Shown here: one piece after another, positions 45,225 through 54,846 of the stretch
Position numbering within the stretch: the first letter of the stretch is position 1
Layout: the number at the start of each line of letters is the position of its first letter
Source: Makana sp044442725
GTDB lineage: Bacteria > Pseudomonadota > Gammaproteobacteria > Enterobacterales > Enterobacteriaceae
DNA length: 64,000 bases
Assembly (NCBI GenBank): GCA_044442725.1
Contig: JBISJR010000001.1
Coordinates: 186,001-250,000, forward strand
Direction of reading: 5' to 3'
Notes under the pieces: model-generated
What the model was told of the DNA's origin: nothing
What the model saw: only the letters and a program-made list of their open reading frames with translations
The model's database searches: none
Translations under genes and position numbers: made by a program

Positions 45225-45605
45225 ATGACTATCATAGGAATAGGAACTGATATTATAAATATATATAGAATAAAATCAATTATTTTAAATTATGGTGATA
45301 ATTTTGCAATAAGAATTTTAAGTAAAAACGAATTATATGAATATAATAAAAATAAAGATAAAGCAAGATTTATTTCTAAAATATTTTCAGTAAAAGAATC
45401 TATTTCAAAAGCATTAGGTTTTGGAATTACTAAAGGTATATATTTTTCACAATTTGAAATATATAAAAATAATTTAGGAAAACCATTAGTTCATTTTTTA
45501 TCAAAATCTTTATACTTAGCTATAAAATTAAAAATAAATAAAATATTTATTACTATATCTGATGAAAAAAAATATGTTATTTCTACAGTTATTTTAGAAA
45601 AATAA
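45225..45605 (+). CDS. acpS: Holo-[acyl-carrier-protein] synthase AcpS
   Basis: AcpS moves the phosphopantetheine arm of CoA onto acyl carrier protein. The magnesium-binding Asp in GIGTDIINI (about residue 9) and Glu in FSVKESISKALG (about 57) are present. The length is 126 residues, the E. coli length. recO and pdxJ, which lie between era and acpS in E. coli, are absent. Its retention implies that ACP-dependent chemistry (fatty acid or lipoate synthesis, the latter needed by AceF) persists elsewhere on the chromosome. Confidence 0.95.
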   Translation: MTIIGIGTDIINIYRIKSIILNYGDNFAIRILSKNELYEYNKNKDKARFISKIFSVKESISKALGFGITKGIYFSQFEIYKNNLGKPLVHFLSKSLYLAIKLKINKIFITISDEKKYVISTVILEK

Positions 45606-45616
45606 ATTATTTAATT

Positions 45617-45658
45617 TAAATAAAATTATTAATAATTTAATATTAATAATTTTATTTA
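45617..45658. terminator. Bidirectional hairpin between acpS and tRNA-Leu
   Basis: A perfect 18-bp A/T-only inverted repeat (arms 45617-45634 and 45641-45658, 6-base loop) fills the gap between the acpS stop and the 3' end of the convergent tRNA-Leu(CAA), which it directly abuts. It is well placed to end both transcripts. Confidence 0.55.
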
Positions 45659-45740
45659 TACCGAAGGTCGGATTCGAACCGACATGCAATTAAGCTGTTA
45701 ATTTTGAATTAACTGCGTATTCCAATTTCGCCACTTCGGT
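45659..45740 (-). tRNA. leuX: tRNA-Leu (anticodon CAA)
   Basis: The reverse complement gives an 82-base class II tRNA: acceptor ACCGAAG/CUUCGGU, D-arm with GGCGAAAUUGG, anticodon stem GUUAA/UUAAC enclosing UUCAAAA (anticodon CAA, codon UUG), a long variable arm and T-loop GUUCGAAUC. The closest E. coli relative is leuX, although the position differs. CCA is not encoded. Confidence 0.93.
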
Positions 45741-45813
45741 AAATTTTATTTTAAATTTAATTTATTTAATTTAATTAAATTTATATATAATTTCATTGAA
45801 AGGTTGAAATTAA

Positions 45814-46941
45814 ATGTATTTAAAAATAGAAAATAAATCATTAAGTTTAAATTATAAAAATGATTTAAATAAATTAAAAATAAAAAAAATAAATATTTTA
45901 GATATGAATAGAAAAGAATTAATTAATTTTTTTTTAAAAATATCTGAAAAATCATTTCGTGCTAAACAAGTTATGAAATGGATATATCATAATCAATGTA
46001 ATAATTTTGATAAAATGAGTAATATAAATTCAAAATTAAAGTTAAAATTAAAAAATAATTTAGAAATTAAAATTCCAAAAATTAATAAACAGTATATATC
46101 TAATGATGGAACAGTAAAATGGATTATTCAAATAGAAAATCAAAAAATAGAAACTGTTTATATACCTGAAAAAAATAGATCAACTTTATGTATTTCATCT
46201 CAAATAGGATGTTATTTAAAATGTTCATTTTGTTCAACAGCAAAACAAGGATTTAATAGAAATTTAAAAACTTCAGAAATTATAGGGCAAATATTAATAG
46301 CTAATAAATATATTAATTTATACAATTTTAAAAAAAAAAAATTTATAACAAATATAGTTATAATGGGAATGGGAGAACCATTACTTAATTTTAAAAATGT
46401 TAAAAAATCAATAGATATTATGGTAGATAATTTTGGTTTTTTTATATCTAGAAGAAAAATAACTATTTCAACATCTGGTATTGTTCCAATTATTAAAAAA
46501 TTACATTATATTAATATATCATTAGCAATTTCATTACATGCTCCAAATGATATTGTAAGAAATAAAATAATGCCAATTAATATTAAATATAATATAAAAA
46601 GTTTAATATCTTCAATAAGAATATATATAAAAAAATCAAAAAAAAAAAATAAAAGAGTTACAATAGAATATGTAATGATTAATAATATAAATGATAAAAT
46701 TGAACATGCTTATGAATTAGCAAAACTATTAAAAAATATTAATTGCATTATTAATATAATTCCATTTAATAATTTTCCTGGATCTAAATATAAATGTAGT
46801 TCAAAAAAAAAAATAAAAATATTTCATAAAATTTTGATTAATTATGGATTTATAACAATTATAAGAAAAACAAGAGGAAGTGATATAAATGCTTCATGTG
46901 GACAACTTGTTGGTAGTGTTATAAATCGTATTAAAATATAA
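45814..46941 (+). CDS. rlmN: Dual-specificity RNA methyltransferase RlmN
   Basis: RlmN is a radical-SAM enzyme that methylates C2 of A2503 in 23S rRNA and A37 in some tRNAs. The CxxxCxxC iron-sulfur motif is C133, C137, C140 (GCYLKCSFC), and the catalytic Cys lies in the C-terminal DINASCGQLVGSV. GMGEPLLN and SLHAPND are also typical. It has 375 residues (E. coli 384). GAAAGGTTGAAATTAA gives the Shine-Dalgarno. In-frame 12-A run at 46330-46341. It precedes hisS; rodZ and ispG, which lie between in E. coli, are absent. Confidence 0.96.
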   Translation: MYLKIENKSLSLNYKNDLNKLKIKKINILDMNRKELINFFLKISEKSFRAKQVMKWIYHNQCNNFDKMSNINSKLKLKLKNNLEIKIPKINKQYISNDGTVKWIIQIENQKIETVYIPEKNRSTLCISSQIGCYLKCSFCSTAKQGFNRNLKTSEIIGQILIANKYINLYNFKKKKFITNIVIMGMGEPLLNFKNVKKSIDIMVDNFGFFISRRKITISTSGIVPIIKKLHYINISLAISLHAPNDIVRNKIMPINIKYNIKSLISSIRIYIKKSKKKNKRVTIEYVMINNINDKIEHAYELAKLLKNINCIINIIPFNNFPGSKYKCSSKKKIKIFHKILINYGFITIIRKTRGSDINASCGQLVGSVINRIKI

Positions 46942-47058
46942 TTTTATTAAAATAAATTTTTAATTTAATTTAAATAAGTTATTAAATAATTTTTATTAAA
47001 ATTTAAAATTTAATAATAAATTTAAAATATTATAATTTATAATACAAAAGAGATATGG

Positions 47059-48348
47059 ATGTCAAATAAAATAAATTCTATTCGTGGAACTAGAGATTTA
47101 TTACCAGAAGAAACTTTTTTATGGCAAAAAATAGAAAAAATAATTAAAAAAGTTTTTATAATGTATGGTTATTCTGAAATACGTTTTCCTATTTTAGGAA
47201 AAACATCTTTATTTAATAAATCTATTGGAAATTTAACTGATTTAGTTAATAAAGAGATGTATTCATTTAAAGATAAAAATGGAAATAGTATTACTTTAAG
47301 ACCAGAAGGTACTGCTTGTTGTGCAAGAGCTTGTATTGAACATGGGCTTTTAAGAAATAATGAACAACGTTTTTGGTATATAGGTCCAATGTTTAGATAT
47401 GAAAGACCACAAAAAGGTAGATACAGACAATTTTATCAAGCAGGTATAGAAATTTTTGGACATAAAGGACCTTGTATTGATGTAGAAATTATTTTACTTA
47501 CATATCGTTTATGGAATTTACTTGGATTAAATAAATATTTATCATTACATATTAATTCAATTGGATCTGTTGAATCACGTTTTAAATATATTAATCATTT
47601 ATATAAATTTTTTAATTTAAATTATAAATATTTAGATGAAGATTCAAAAAAAAAAATAGAAAATAATAACATAATTAGAATATTAGATAGTAAAAATAAA
47701 AAAATAAAGAATTTATTAAAAAGTGCTCCTAAATTTATAAATTATATAGATAATGATTCTTATTGTCATTTTAAAAATTTATGTAATATTTTAGATAAAA
47801 ATAATATAAAATATAAAGTTGATAATAATTTAGTACGTGGAATAGATTATTATAATAAAACAGTATTTGAATGGATAACTAATTTTATAGGTTCTAAAAA
47901 TACAGTTTGTGGTGGAGGTCGTTATGATAATTTAACTGAAAAATTAGGAGGTATAAATAAACCAGCCATAGGTTGTTCTATTGGTTTAGATAGAATTATT
48001 ATTCTTATAAAAAAAATAAATCCAAATTTTTTTTCTATTAAATTTTTAGATCTTTATATTATAACATCATTTATTAAAAATAAAAGTAAAGCTTTAATTA
48101 TATCTGAAAACTTAAGAAATAAATTACCATATATTAAGTTAATAACTGATTATTCTGTTAGTAATTTTAATAATCAATTAAAAAAAGCTTATAAATACCG
48201 TTCAAATTTTGTTTTAATATTAAAAAATATTAAAAAATTAGATAAAATTTTATTAAAAAATTTAATTACAGGAAAAGAAATAAAATTATTTTATAAAGAT
48301 ATTATTATTTATTTAAAATTAAATATTAAAAAATTTAATTTTAAATAA
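47059..48348 (+). CDS. hisS: Histidine-tRNA ligase
   Basis: HisRS charges tRNA-His. Class II motif 2 is FRYERPQKGRYRQFYQ (about residues 113-128), the histidine A-box is LVRGIDYYNKTVFEW, and motif 3 is GCSIGLDRI. It has 429 residues (E. coli 424). AAGAGATATGG precedes the ATG. It is followed by der after 33 bases; yfgM and bamB, which lie between in E. coli, are lost. Confidence 0.96.
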   Translation: MSNKINSIRGTRDLLPEETFLWQKIEKIIKKVFIMYGYSEIRFPILGKTSLFNKSIGNLTDLVNKEMYSFKDKNGNSITLRPEGTACCARACIEHGLLRNNEQRFWYIGPMFRYERPQKGRYRQFYQAGIEIFGHKGPCIDVEIILLTYRLWNLLGLNKYLSLHINSIGSVESRFKYINHLYKFFNLNYKYLDEDSKKKIENNNIIRILDSKNKKIKNLLKSAPKFINYIDNDSYCHFKNLCNILDKNNIKYKVDNNLVRGIDYYNKTVFEWITNFIGSKNTVCGGGRYDNLTEKLGGINKPAIGCSIGLDRIIILIKKINPNFFSIKFLDLYIITSFIKNKSKALIISENLRNKLPYIKLITDYSVSNFNNQLKKAYKYRSNFVLILKNIKKLDKILLKNLITGKEIKLFYKDIIIYLKLNIKKFNFK

Positions 48349-48381
48349 ATAATAATATCTTTATATAAAAAAAATAACTAA

Positions 48382-49815
48382 ATGAGAAAAAAAATGATTC
48401 CTATAATAACGATAGTTGGTCGTCAAAATGTAGGAAAATCAACTCTTTTTAACAGATTAACTAAAACAAAGAATGCACTTGTTCAAAATATACCTGGTTT
48501 AACTCGTGACAGACAATATGGTTATTTTAAATGTAAAAATATTGAATGTATTTTAATTGATACTGGTGGTATTAAAAAATCAAAAAATTTAATAGATTTA
48601 AAAATTTTAGAACAAACATTTTTAGCAATTGAAGAATCTGAAATAATTTTATTTATTTTAGATGGAAAAACAGGACTTACATATGAAGATAAAAGTATTG
48701 CAAAAAAATTAAGAAAAATAAAAAAAAAAAAATTTATTATTATTAACAAAAATGATTGTTTAAATATTAATTTATATAAAAATGAATTTTATAATTTAGG
48801 AATGGGTGAACTTTTTTTTATTTCTGCTGAGCATAATATTGGAATATACAAATTTATTAAAAAATTAAATTATTTTATTTCTTCTATTAAAAAATTTAAT
48901 TATTTTGAAAATAATGAAAATTTTTATAAAAATTTATTAATTAAAAATGTTTATAAAAATAAAATGTATTTTTTAAAATCAAAAATTATTAAAATTTCAA
49001 TCATTGGAAGACCAAATGTAGGAAAATCTACTCTTATAAATAATTTGTTAAATAAAAAACGTATTTTAGTAGATAATAAACCTGGTACTACTAGAGATAG
49101 TATATATAATTTAATAAAATATGAAAATAAAAAATATATATTAATTGATACAGCTGGAATTAGAAAAAAAAAAAAAATATCTAAAAAAATAGAAATTATT
49201 TCTATTATTAAAACTTTTGATTCTATAAATAAATCAAATTTATCATTATTAATGATAGATGCAAATGCAGGTTTTTTAGATCAAGACATTTCATTAATTA
49301 ATCTAATAATTAAAAAAGGTAGATCTTTAATAATTATTGTTAATAAATGTGATAAAATTTCTTTAGAAAATAAAAAAAAAATTAAATATTATTTAAATAA
49401 CAAAATTAGTTTTTTAAAATTTATAAAAATTCATTTTATTTCTGCTATTAAATGTGAAGGTATTTTTAATATATTTAAATCAATAAATGAAGTTTATAAT
49501 AAATCAAAAATTAAATTAAATTCATCTTTAATTACAAAAGTTATTAAAAATGCATTAATTAAACATAATCCATCATTTAAAAATAATCTAATAAAAATTA
49601 AATATGCTCATATTGGTGGATATAATCCATTAAAAATAGTAATACATGGAAATAATTTAAAATATTTTAAAAAAGATTATAAAAAATATATTATAAATTA
49701 TTTTAGATCATTTTTTAATTTAAATGGAATACCTATAAATATAATTTTAAATGAAAAAAATGAAATATTTAATATTAAAAATAAAAACAATAGAAATATT
49801 AAAAATAAAAATTAA
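48382..49815 (+). CDS. der: GTPase Der (EngA)
   Basis: Der is a 50S assembly GTPase with two G domains in tandem. The first P-loop reads GRQNVGKST (about residues 13-21; usually GRPNVGKS), followed by DTGG and NKND; the second is GRPNVGKST near residue 209, with DTAGIRKKKK and NKCD. A C-terminal KH-like domain follows and the protein ends in a Lys/Asn tail. It has 477 residues (E. coli 490). In-frame A runs of 13 (48720-48732) and 14 (49164-49177) are the longest I saw in the window. Confidence 0.96.
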   Translation: MRKKMIPIITIVGRQNVGKSTLFNRLTKTKNALVQNIPGLTRDRQYGYFKCKNIECILIDTGGIKKSKNLIDLKILEQTFLAIEESEIILFILDGKTGLTYEDKSIAKKLRKIKKKKFIIINKNDCLNINLYKNEFYNLGMGELFFISAEHNIGIYKFIKKLNYFISSIKKFNYFENNENFYKNLLIKNVYKNKMYFLKSKIIKISIIGRPNVGKSTLINNLLNKKRILVDNKPGTTRDSIYNLIKYENKKYILIDTAGIRKKKKISKKIEIISIIKTFDSINKSNLSLLMIDANAGFLDQDISLINLIIKKGRSLIIIVNKCDKISLENKKKIKYYLNNKISFLKFIKIHFISAIKCEGIFNIFKSINEVYNKSKIKLNSSLITKVIKNALIKHNPSFKNNLIKIKYAHIGGYNPLKIVIHGNNLKYFKKDYKKYIINYFRSFFNLNGIPINIILNEKNEIFNIKNKNNRNIKNKN

Positions 49816-49968
49816 AAATTTAATATTTTAAATATATTTAATTTAATTTATTTATTTATATAAAATTATATTTTTAATTTTATTAATTTTTAATATATAA
49901 ATATATTTAATATATAATATTAATTAAATAATATATTTATTTTTTTAAATAATTTTAAATTAATAATT

Positions 49969-51498
49969 TTATTTTAAATTTATTTTTTTTGAACGAATTT
50001 CAGGAAATAATATTACATCTTTTATATTTTTATTATTTGTTAAAATCATTATTAATCTATCTATACCTAAACCCAATCCAGCTGTTGGAGGCAAACCATA
50101 TTCAAGAGCTTTAATATAATCATAATCATAAAATATATTATCGTTATTTATTTTATTTTTATGTTTTAATTGTTCTTCAAATCTCAATTTTTGCTCATCA
50201 TAATCATTTAGTTCGGAAAATCCATTTCCTATTTCAATACCACCGATAAAAAATTCAAATCTATCAGCTAAAAATTTATTATTATCATTTGTACGAGCCA
50301 TAGGTGATACTTCTATAGGATAATCAGTAATAAAAGTAGGTTGTATTAAAAAATTTTCTGTTGTTTTTTCAAAAATTTTAGTAATAATTTTACCCAATTT
50401 CCAATTTTTATTTAATTTAATTCCATTTTTATTAGCTATATCAATAGCAAATTCAATATTTTCTAAATGTTTTATTTTTATTTTAGGGTTAAAATAATGT
50501 ATAGAATCTTTCATACTAATTTTTTTAAAAGGTTTTTTAAAAAAAATTTTTTTATTTTTATATAATATAAAATTTTTTTTATATATAATTCTTATTAATT
50601 TACATAACATATCTTCAATTAGTAATATTAAATCTTTATAATCAGAATAAGCTATATATAATTCCATCATAGTAAATTCAGGATTATGTATTGTAGAAAT
50701 ACCTTCATTTCTAAAATTACGATTAAGTTCATATATCTTTTCTAAACCACCTATTACTAATTTTTTTAAATATAATTCTGGAGAAATTCTTAAATACATA
50801 TCTTTTTCTAATTTATTATGATGAGTTATAAAAGGACGAGCAGATGCTCCTCCAGGTATTTCTTGCATCATTGGTGTTTCAACTTCAATAAAATTATTGT
50901 TTTTCATAAATAATCTAATTTCTGATATTATTTTAGAACGCATTTTAAAAGTTTTTCTAGATTTAATATTTGATATAAGATCAAGATAACGTTGTCTATA
51001 TATAATTTCATTATCAGATAATCCTTTAAATTTATCTGGAAATAATCTTATAGATTTAGTTATTAAAATAATATATTTGCAATATATTGTTAATTCACCT
51101 GTTTTAGTTTTAAACAATTTTCCTTTAATACCTATAATATCACCAATATCTAAGTTTTTAAAAAAAATATTATATTGATATTTAGAAATTTTATTCTTAC
51201 AAATATATATTTGTATTTTACCATCAACATCTTGAATTGTTAAAAAAGAAGCCTTACCCATTATTCTTTTTGAAATTATTCTTCCTGCAATTTTTACTTT
51301 AATATTTAATTTTTCTAATTCTAATCTATTTTTATTATTAAATTTATCATGTATGTCTTTTGAAAGATAATTTCTACGAAAATTATTTGGAAATGCAATT
51401 TCTTTTTTACGTATATTATCAATTTTTTTTTTACGTATTAAAATTTCTTTATTTGTAAATAAAGTTTTATAATAATTATTTTTTAAATATTTATACAT
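49969..51498 (-). CDS. lysS: Lysine-tRNA ligase (class II)
   Basis: LysRS charges tRNA-Lys. An N-terminal OB-fold (about residues 65-145, GKASFLTIQDVDGKIQIYI) precedes the class II core: motif 1 near EVETPMMQEIPGGASARPF, motif 2 FRNEGISTIHNPEFTMME, and motif 3 GLGLGIDRLIM. It has 509 residues (E. coli 505). The gene lies 6 bases downstream of prfB, the same prfB-lysS operon as in E. coli. It converges with der across 153 bases of A/T-only DNA. Confidence 0.97.
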   Translation of the reverse strand: MYKYLKNNYYKTLFTNKEILIRKKKIDNIRKKEIAFPNNFRRNYLSKDIHDKFNNKNRLELEKLNIKVKIAGRIISKRIMGKASFLTIQDVDGKIQIYICKNKISKYQYNIFFKNLDIGDIIGIKGKLFKTKTGELTIYCKYIILITKSIRLFPDKFKGLSDNEIIYRQRYLDLISNIKSRKTFKMRSKIISEIRLFMKNNNFIEVETPMMQEIPGGASARPFITHHNKLEKDMYLRISPELYLKKLVIGGLEKIYELNRNFRNEGISTIHNPEFTMMELYIAYSDYKDLILLIEDMLCKLIRIIYKKNFILYKNKKIFFKKPFKKISMKDSIHYFNPKIKIKHLENIEFAIDIANKNGIKLNKNWKLGKIITKIFEKTTENFLIQPTFITDYPIEVSPMARTNDNNKFLADRFEFFIGGIEIGNGFSELNDYDEQKLRFEEQLKHKNKINNDNIFYDYDYIKALEYGLPPTAGLGLGIDRLIMILTNNKNIKDVILFPEIRSKKINLK

Positions 51499-51504
51499 AT
51501 AATT

Positions 51505-52605
51505 TTATAATATACCTAATTTAATGCTTGTTTTAATAAATTTATCTATATTACCATTCATTACTGATTTAATATTATTAAGCTCTAAACCAGTACGATT
51601 ATCTTTTATTATAGAATTATCAAAAATATATGATCTTATTTGATTACTCCATGTAATATTAGATTTATTTTTTTCTATTTTTTTTTTATTTTTTTTTTTT
51701 TTAATTGATTCGTATTTATATATTTTAGATTTAAGTTGTTTCATTGCTTGAATTTTATTTTTATGTTGTGATCTTTCATTTTGGCATTGAGTAGTAATTT
51801 TAGTTGGTAAATGTGTAATTCTTACAGCAGATTCAGTACAATTAACATTTTGACCGCCTGATCCAGATGAACGATATAAATCAATACGCAAATCATATGA
51901 ATTAATTTTAATATTAATTTTATTATTAATTTCTGGATATACAAAAGAAGAACTAAAAGATGTATGTCTTTTTTTTCCTGAATTAAATGGACTTTTTCTA
52001 ATCATTCTATGCACTCCACTTTCAGTTTTTAACCATCCATATGCATATTTACCAACAATCTTTATTGTTGCTGATTTTATTCCTATTTTTTCACCTTCAG
52101 ATTCTTCTATTATTTGTGTTTTAAATTTATGAATTTCTGACCATTTTAAATACATTTTCATAATCATACTAGCCCATTCTTGAGATTCTATACCTCCTGA
52201 TCCAGCTTTAATATCTATATAACAATTTAGATTGTCACTTTTTTTTGGAAACATTTTTTTTAATTCAAAATTATTAATTAATATATTTAAATTATCAATA
52301 TCTTTTTTAATTTCAAAAAATAAATTATTATTTATTTCTTTTTCCATTAATTTGATAATAATTTTTATATCTTTTATATTATTAATTATTTTTTTAATTG
52401 GTTTAATATAAGATTTTAAAAAAATAATATTTTTACTTAAATTATTAACAATATTATTTTTATTAAATATTTTTGAATTTTTTAATTGTAAAATTATATC
52501 TTTTAATTGTTTTTTTTTTTTTAAATATTCAAATAAAATAATTAATTTTTCTAATTTTTTAGAAGATTTTTTTATTCTTTTTTTTAAAAAATTTATTTCA
52601 AACAT
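51505..52605 (-). CDS. prfB: Peptide chain release factor 2, without programmed frameshift
   Basis: RF2 ends translation at UAA and UGA. The recognition tripeptide SPF is present in RKSPFNSGKKRHTS and the GGQ motif in SSGSGGQNVN. In E. coli prfB codon 26 is an in-frame UGA bypassed by a +1 frameshift. Here the 366 codons are one open frame from MFEINFLKKR through that site (LFEYLKKKK), with no UGA and no internal AGGGGG. RF2 is retained although UGA ends only one of the genes in this window (pgl). Confidence 0.96.
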   Translation of the reverse strand: MFEINFLKKRIKKSSKKLEKLIILFEYLKKKKQLKDIILQLKNSKIFNKNNIVNNLSKNIIFLKSYIKPIKKIINNIKDIKIIIKLMEKEINNNLFFEIKKDIDNLNILINNFELKKMFPKKSDNLNCYIDIKAGSGGIESQEWASMIMKMYLKWSEIHKFKTQIIEESEGEKIGIKSATIKIVGKYAYGWLKTESGVHRMIRKSPFNSGKKRHTSFSSSFVYPEINNKINIKINSYDLRIDLYRSSGSGGQNVNCTESAVRITHLPTKITTQCQNERSQHKNKIQAMKQLKSKIYKYESIKKKKNKKKIEKNKSNITWSNQIRSYIFDNSIIKDNRTGLELNNIKSVMNGNIDKFIKTSIKLGIL

Positions 52606-52830
52606 TGGTTATAACTCTTTTATAAAAAAATTGTTTTTAAAAAAATTTTAAATAAATTAATTAATTTATAATAATTTTTTAATATATTTTATATATTAAT
52701 TTTAATATATTTTATATAAATATATTTATATTGTATATTTTTAAAAAATATTTATATAATTAAATTATTAAAATTATTAAAATTTATTTTAATAATTTAT
52801 TTAAAATTTAATAAAATATTATTTATATAT

Positions 52831-53793
52831 ATGAAAAATAAAATAATATTTAAAAATATATTTTATTATCCATTTAATATACTACCTTTAACATTTATTT
52901 CTATGGAAAAATGGAATATACTAAAAATTAGTGGAAAAGATAATATTGAATATATTCAAACAAAAATTACATGTGATTTATTCTTATTAAAAAAAAATAA
53001 TTTTATTTTTGGATCTTATTGCAATGAAAAAGGAAAAGTAATAAGTTTTTTTTGTATTTTTTATCATAAAAAAGAAATATTTATTTTAATTGAAAATAGT
53101 GTTATAGAAATATTAATTAAAGAATTTAAAAAATATTCTACTTTTTCTAAAGTTTTTTTTAAAAAAAATTATAAATATTTATTATTTGGAATAGCTGGAT
53201 CGAAATCAGAAAAAATTATTAAAAATATATTTAATTTTATACCAAAAAATAATAATTTATTATTTAAATATAAAAAAAGTATAATATTATTTTTTAATAA
53301 TCCATCTAAAAGATTTTTAATTATTACTAATTATAAAAAATATTTAAATATATTAAATAATATAAAAGAAAAAGTTAAATTTAATGATAGTAATCAATGG
53401 TTATCATTAGATATTGAATCAGGATATCCAATTATAAATTCAAATAATATTAATAAATTTATACCACAATCAATTAATATTGATAAGTTAAAAGCTATTA
53501 GTTTTAAAAAAGGATGTTATCTTGGTCAAGAAATTATATCAAGTTTTAGATATATTAAAAATATTAAAAAATATTTATTTTCTTTTAAATGTTTTTTATT
53601 AAATAAACCTTCATTAGGTGATTTTATAGAAACAAAAATAAAAAAAAATTGGTGTAATATAGGTATAGTTTTATCATTTTGTATAATGATAAATAATATT
53701 TTTTTAATACAATCAGTTATTAAAAAAAATATTAATTTAAAAAATATTTTTAAAATTAAAAATAATTTATTTAAAATAATAAATAAAATTTAA
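52831..53793 (+). CDS. ygfZ: tRNA-modifying protein YgfZ
   Basis: YgfZ is a folate-binding protein of the GcvT family that supports iron-sulfur enzymes such as MiaB. The signature KGCYLGQEI (about residues 228-236), containing the functional Cys, is intact. It has 320 residues (E. coli 326), and outside the motif the sequence is strongly Lys/Asn/Ile-biased. It diverges from prfB across a 225-base spacer and converges with pgl. In E. coli it is likewise near prfB-lysS, with several intervening genes lost here. Confidence 0.9.
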   Translation: MKNKIIFKNIFYYPFNILPLTFISMEKWNILKISGKDNIEYIQTKITCDLFLLKKNNFIFGSYCNEKGKVISFFCIFYHKKEIFILIENSVIEILIKEFKKYSTFSKVFFKKNYKYLLFGIAGSKSEKIIKNIFNFIPKNNNLLFKYKKSIILFFNNPSKRFLIITNYKKYLNILNNIKEKVKFNDSNQWLSLDIESGYPIINSNNINKFIPQSINIDKLKAISFKKGCYLGQEIISSFRYIKNIKKYLFSFKCFLLNKPSLGDFIETKIKKNWCNIGIVLSFCIMINNIFLIQSVIKKNINLKNIFKIKNNLFKIINKI

Positions 53794-53850
53794 CTTAATA
53801 AAATAAAAATATTTAAAATTATTAAATAATTTAAATAAAAATTTAAATTT

Positions 53851-54846
53851 TCAAATATATATTATAGATATCCAAGTTGGTCCAATACCAACTTCATATT
53901 TATTTAATTTATATAAATTTCCTGATTCATTATCTATTTTATAAATCAAAATATTATTTGATTTTTGACCAGCAATTATAATAAATTTACCATTTTTATC
54001 AATAATAAAAGATCTTGGCTGAATTATTGTTTTTATATATTTTAAAAAAACTATAATGTCTCCTTTTTTTGATACTGAAAAAATACTAATAATATTTAAA
54101 TTTCTATCACAACAATAAAGCCATTTTCCATTAGGTGTAATATGTATATCTGAGGACCAAGCATAATATATATTTATATTTTTAATAATATCTACTTTAT
54201 TTATAATAATAGGATTTATGTTTTTAAAATTAATATAAATTATACTTACTGTACCACTTAATTCATTAATAACATATGCGTATTTTTTATTTTTATTAAA
54301 TGTAATATGACGTGGACCATCTTTATTATCAAAAATTATTTCTTTGTATTTTAAAAAAGATAAACATCCATTATTTTTAATATTAAATATTTTAATTAAA
54401 TTTTTTTTTAAACAAGTAACCCATATTTTTTTATTAAAATTATCAAAATTAACTGAATGACAACCAATTAATCCACTTATTATTTGTTTTGGAGTGTCTA
54501 CAATATATTTTGAATTTATATTACTTACACTTAAAATTCCTTTAGAATAAGAAACAGAATACATATTATTTCCAAATACATCAATATATAAATAAGTTGG
54601 ATTTCCTGGTAATTTAGTTATATAAATCTTTTTAAGTAATCCATTTTTATTAATTTTATAATTTACTATTCCAAATTTATTTTTAATTCCAAGATAAAGA
54701 TATTTTTTAAAAGGATGTATTACAATTGTATTTCCTGCTTCTGGAGTATTTATTAATTGTAATAAATTTAAATATCCAAAAGAATCCATTTCAAATATGT
54801 GTATTTGACAACTTTCAGGACTTGTTACATAAATAATTGTTTTCAT
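53851..54846 (-). CDS. pgl: 6-phosphogluconolactonase
   Basis: Pgl hydrolyses 6-phosphogluconolactone in the oxidative pentose phosphate pathway. The enzyme is a seven-bladed beta-propeller; segments shared with E. coli Pgl (YbhE) include YVTSPESCQIHIFEM, GCHSVNF, GPRHITFNKN, DIHITPNGKWLYCCDRN and AGQKSNNILIY. The length of 331 residues equals E. coli. It is the only gene in the window that ends in TGA. It converges with ygfZ and diverges from carA. Confidence 0.95.
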   Translation of the reverse strand: MKTIIYVTSPESCQIHIFEMDSFGYLNLLQLINTPEAGNTIVIHPFKKYLYLGIKNKFGIVNYKINKNGLLKKIYITKLPGNPTYLYIDVFGNNMYSVSYSKGILSVSNINSKYIVDTPKQIISGLIGCHSVNFDNFNKKIWVTCLKKNLIKIFNIKNNGCLSFLKYKEIIFDNKDGPRHITFNKNKKYAYVINELSGTVSIIYINFKNINPIIINKVDIIKNINIYYAWSSDIHITPNGKWLYCCDRNLNIISIFSVSKKGDIIVFLKYIKTIIQPRSFIIDKNGKFIIIAGQKSNNILIYKIDNESGNLYKLNKYEVGIGPTWISIIYI

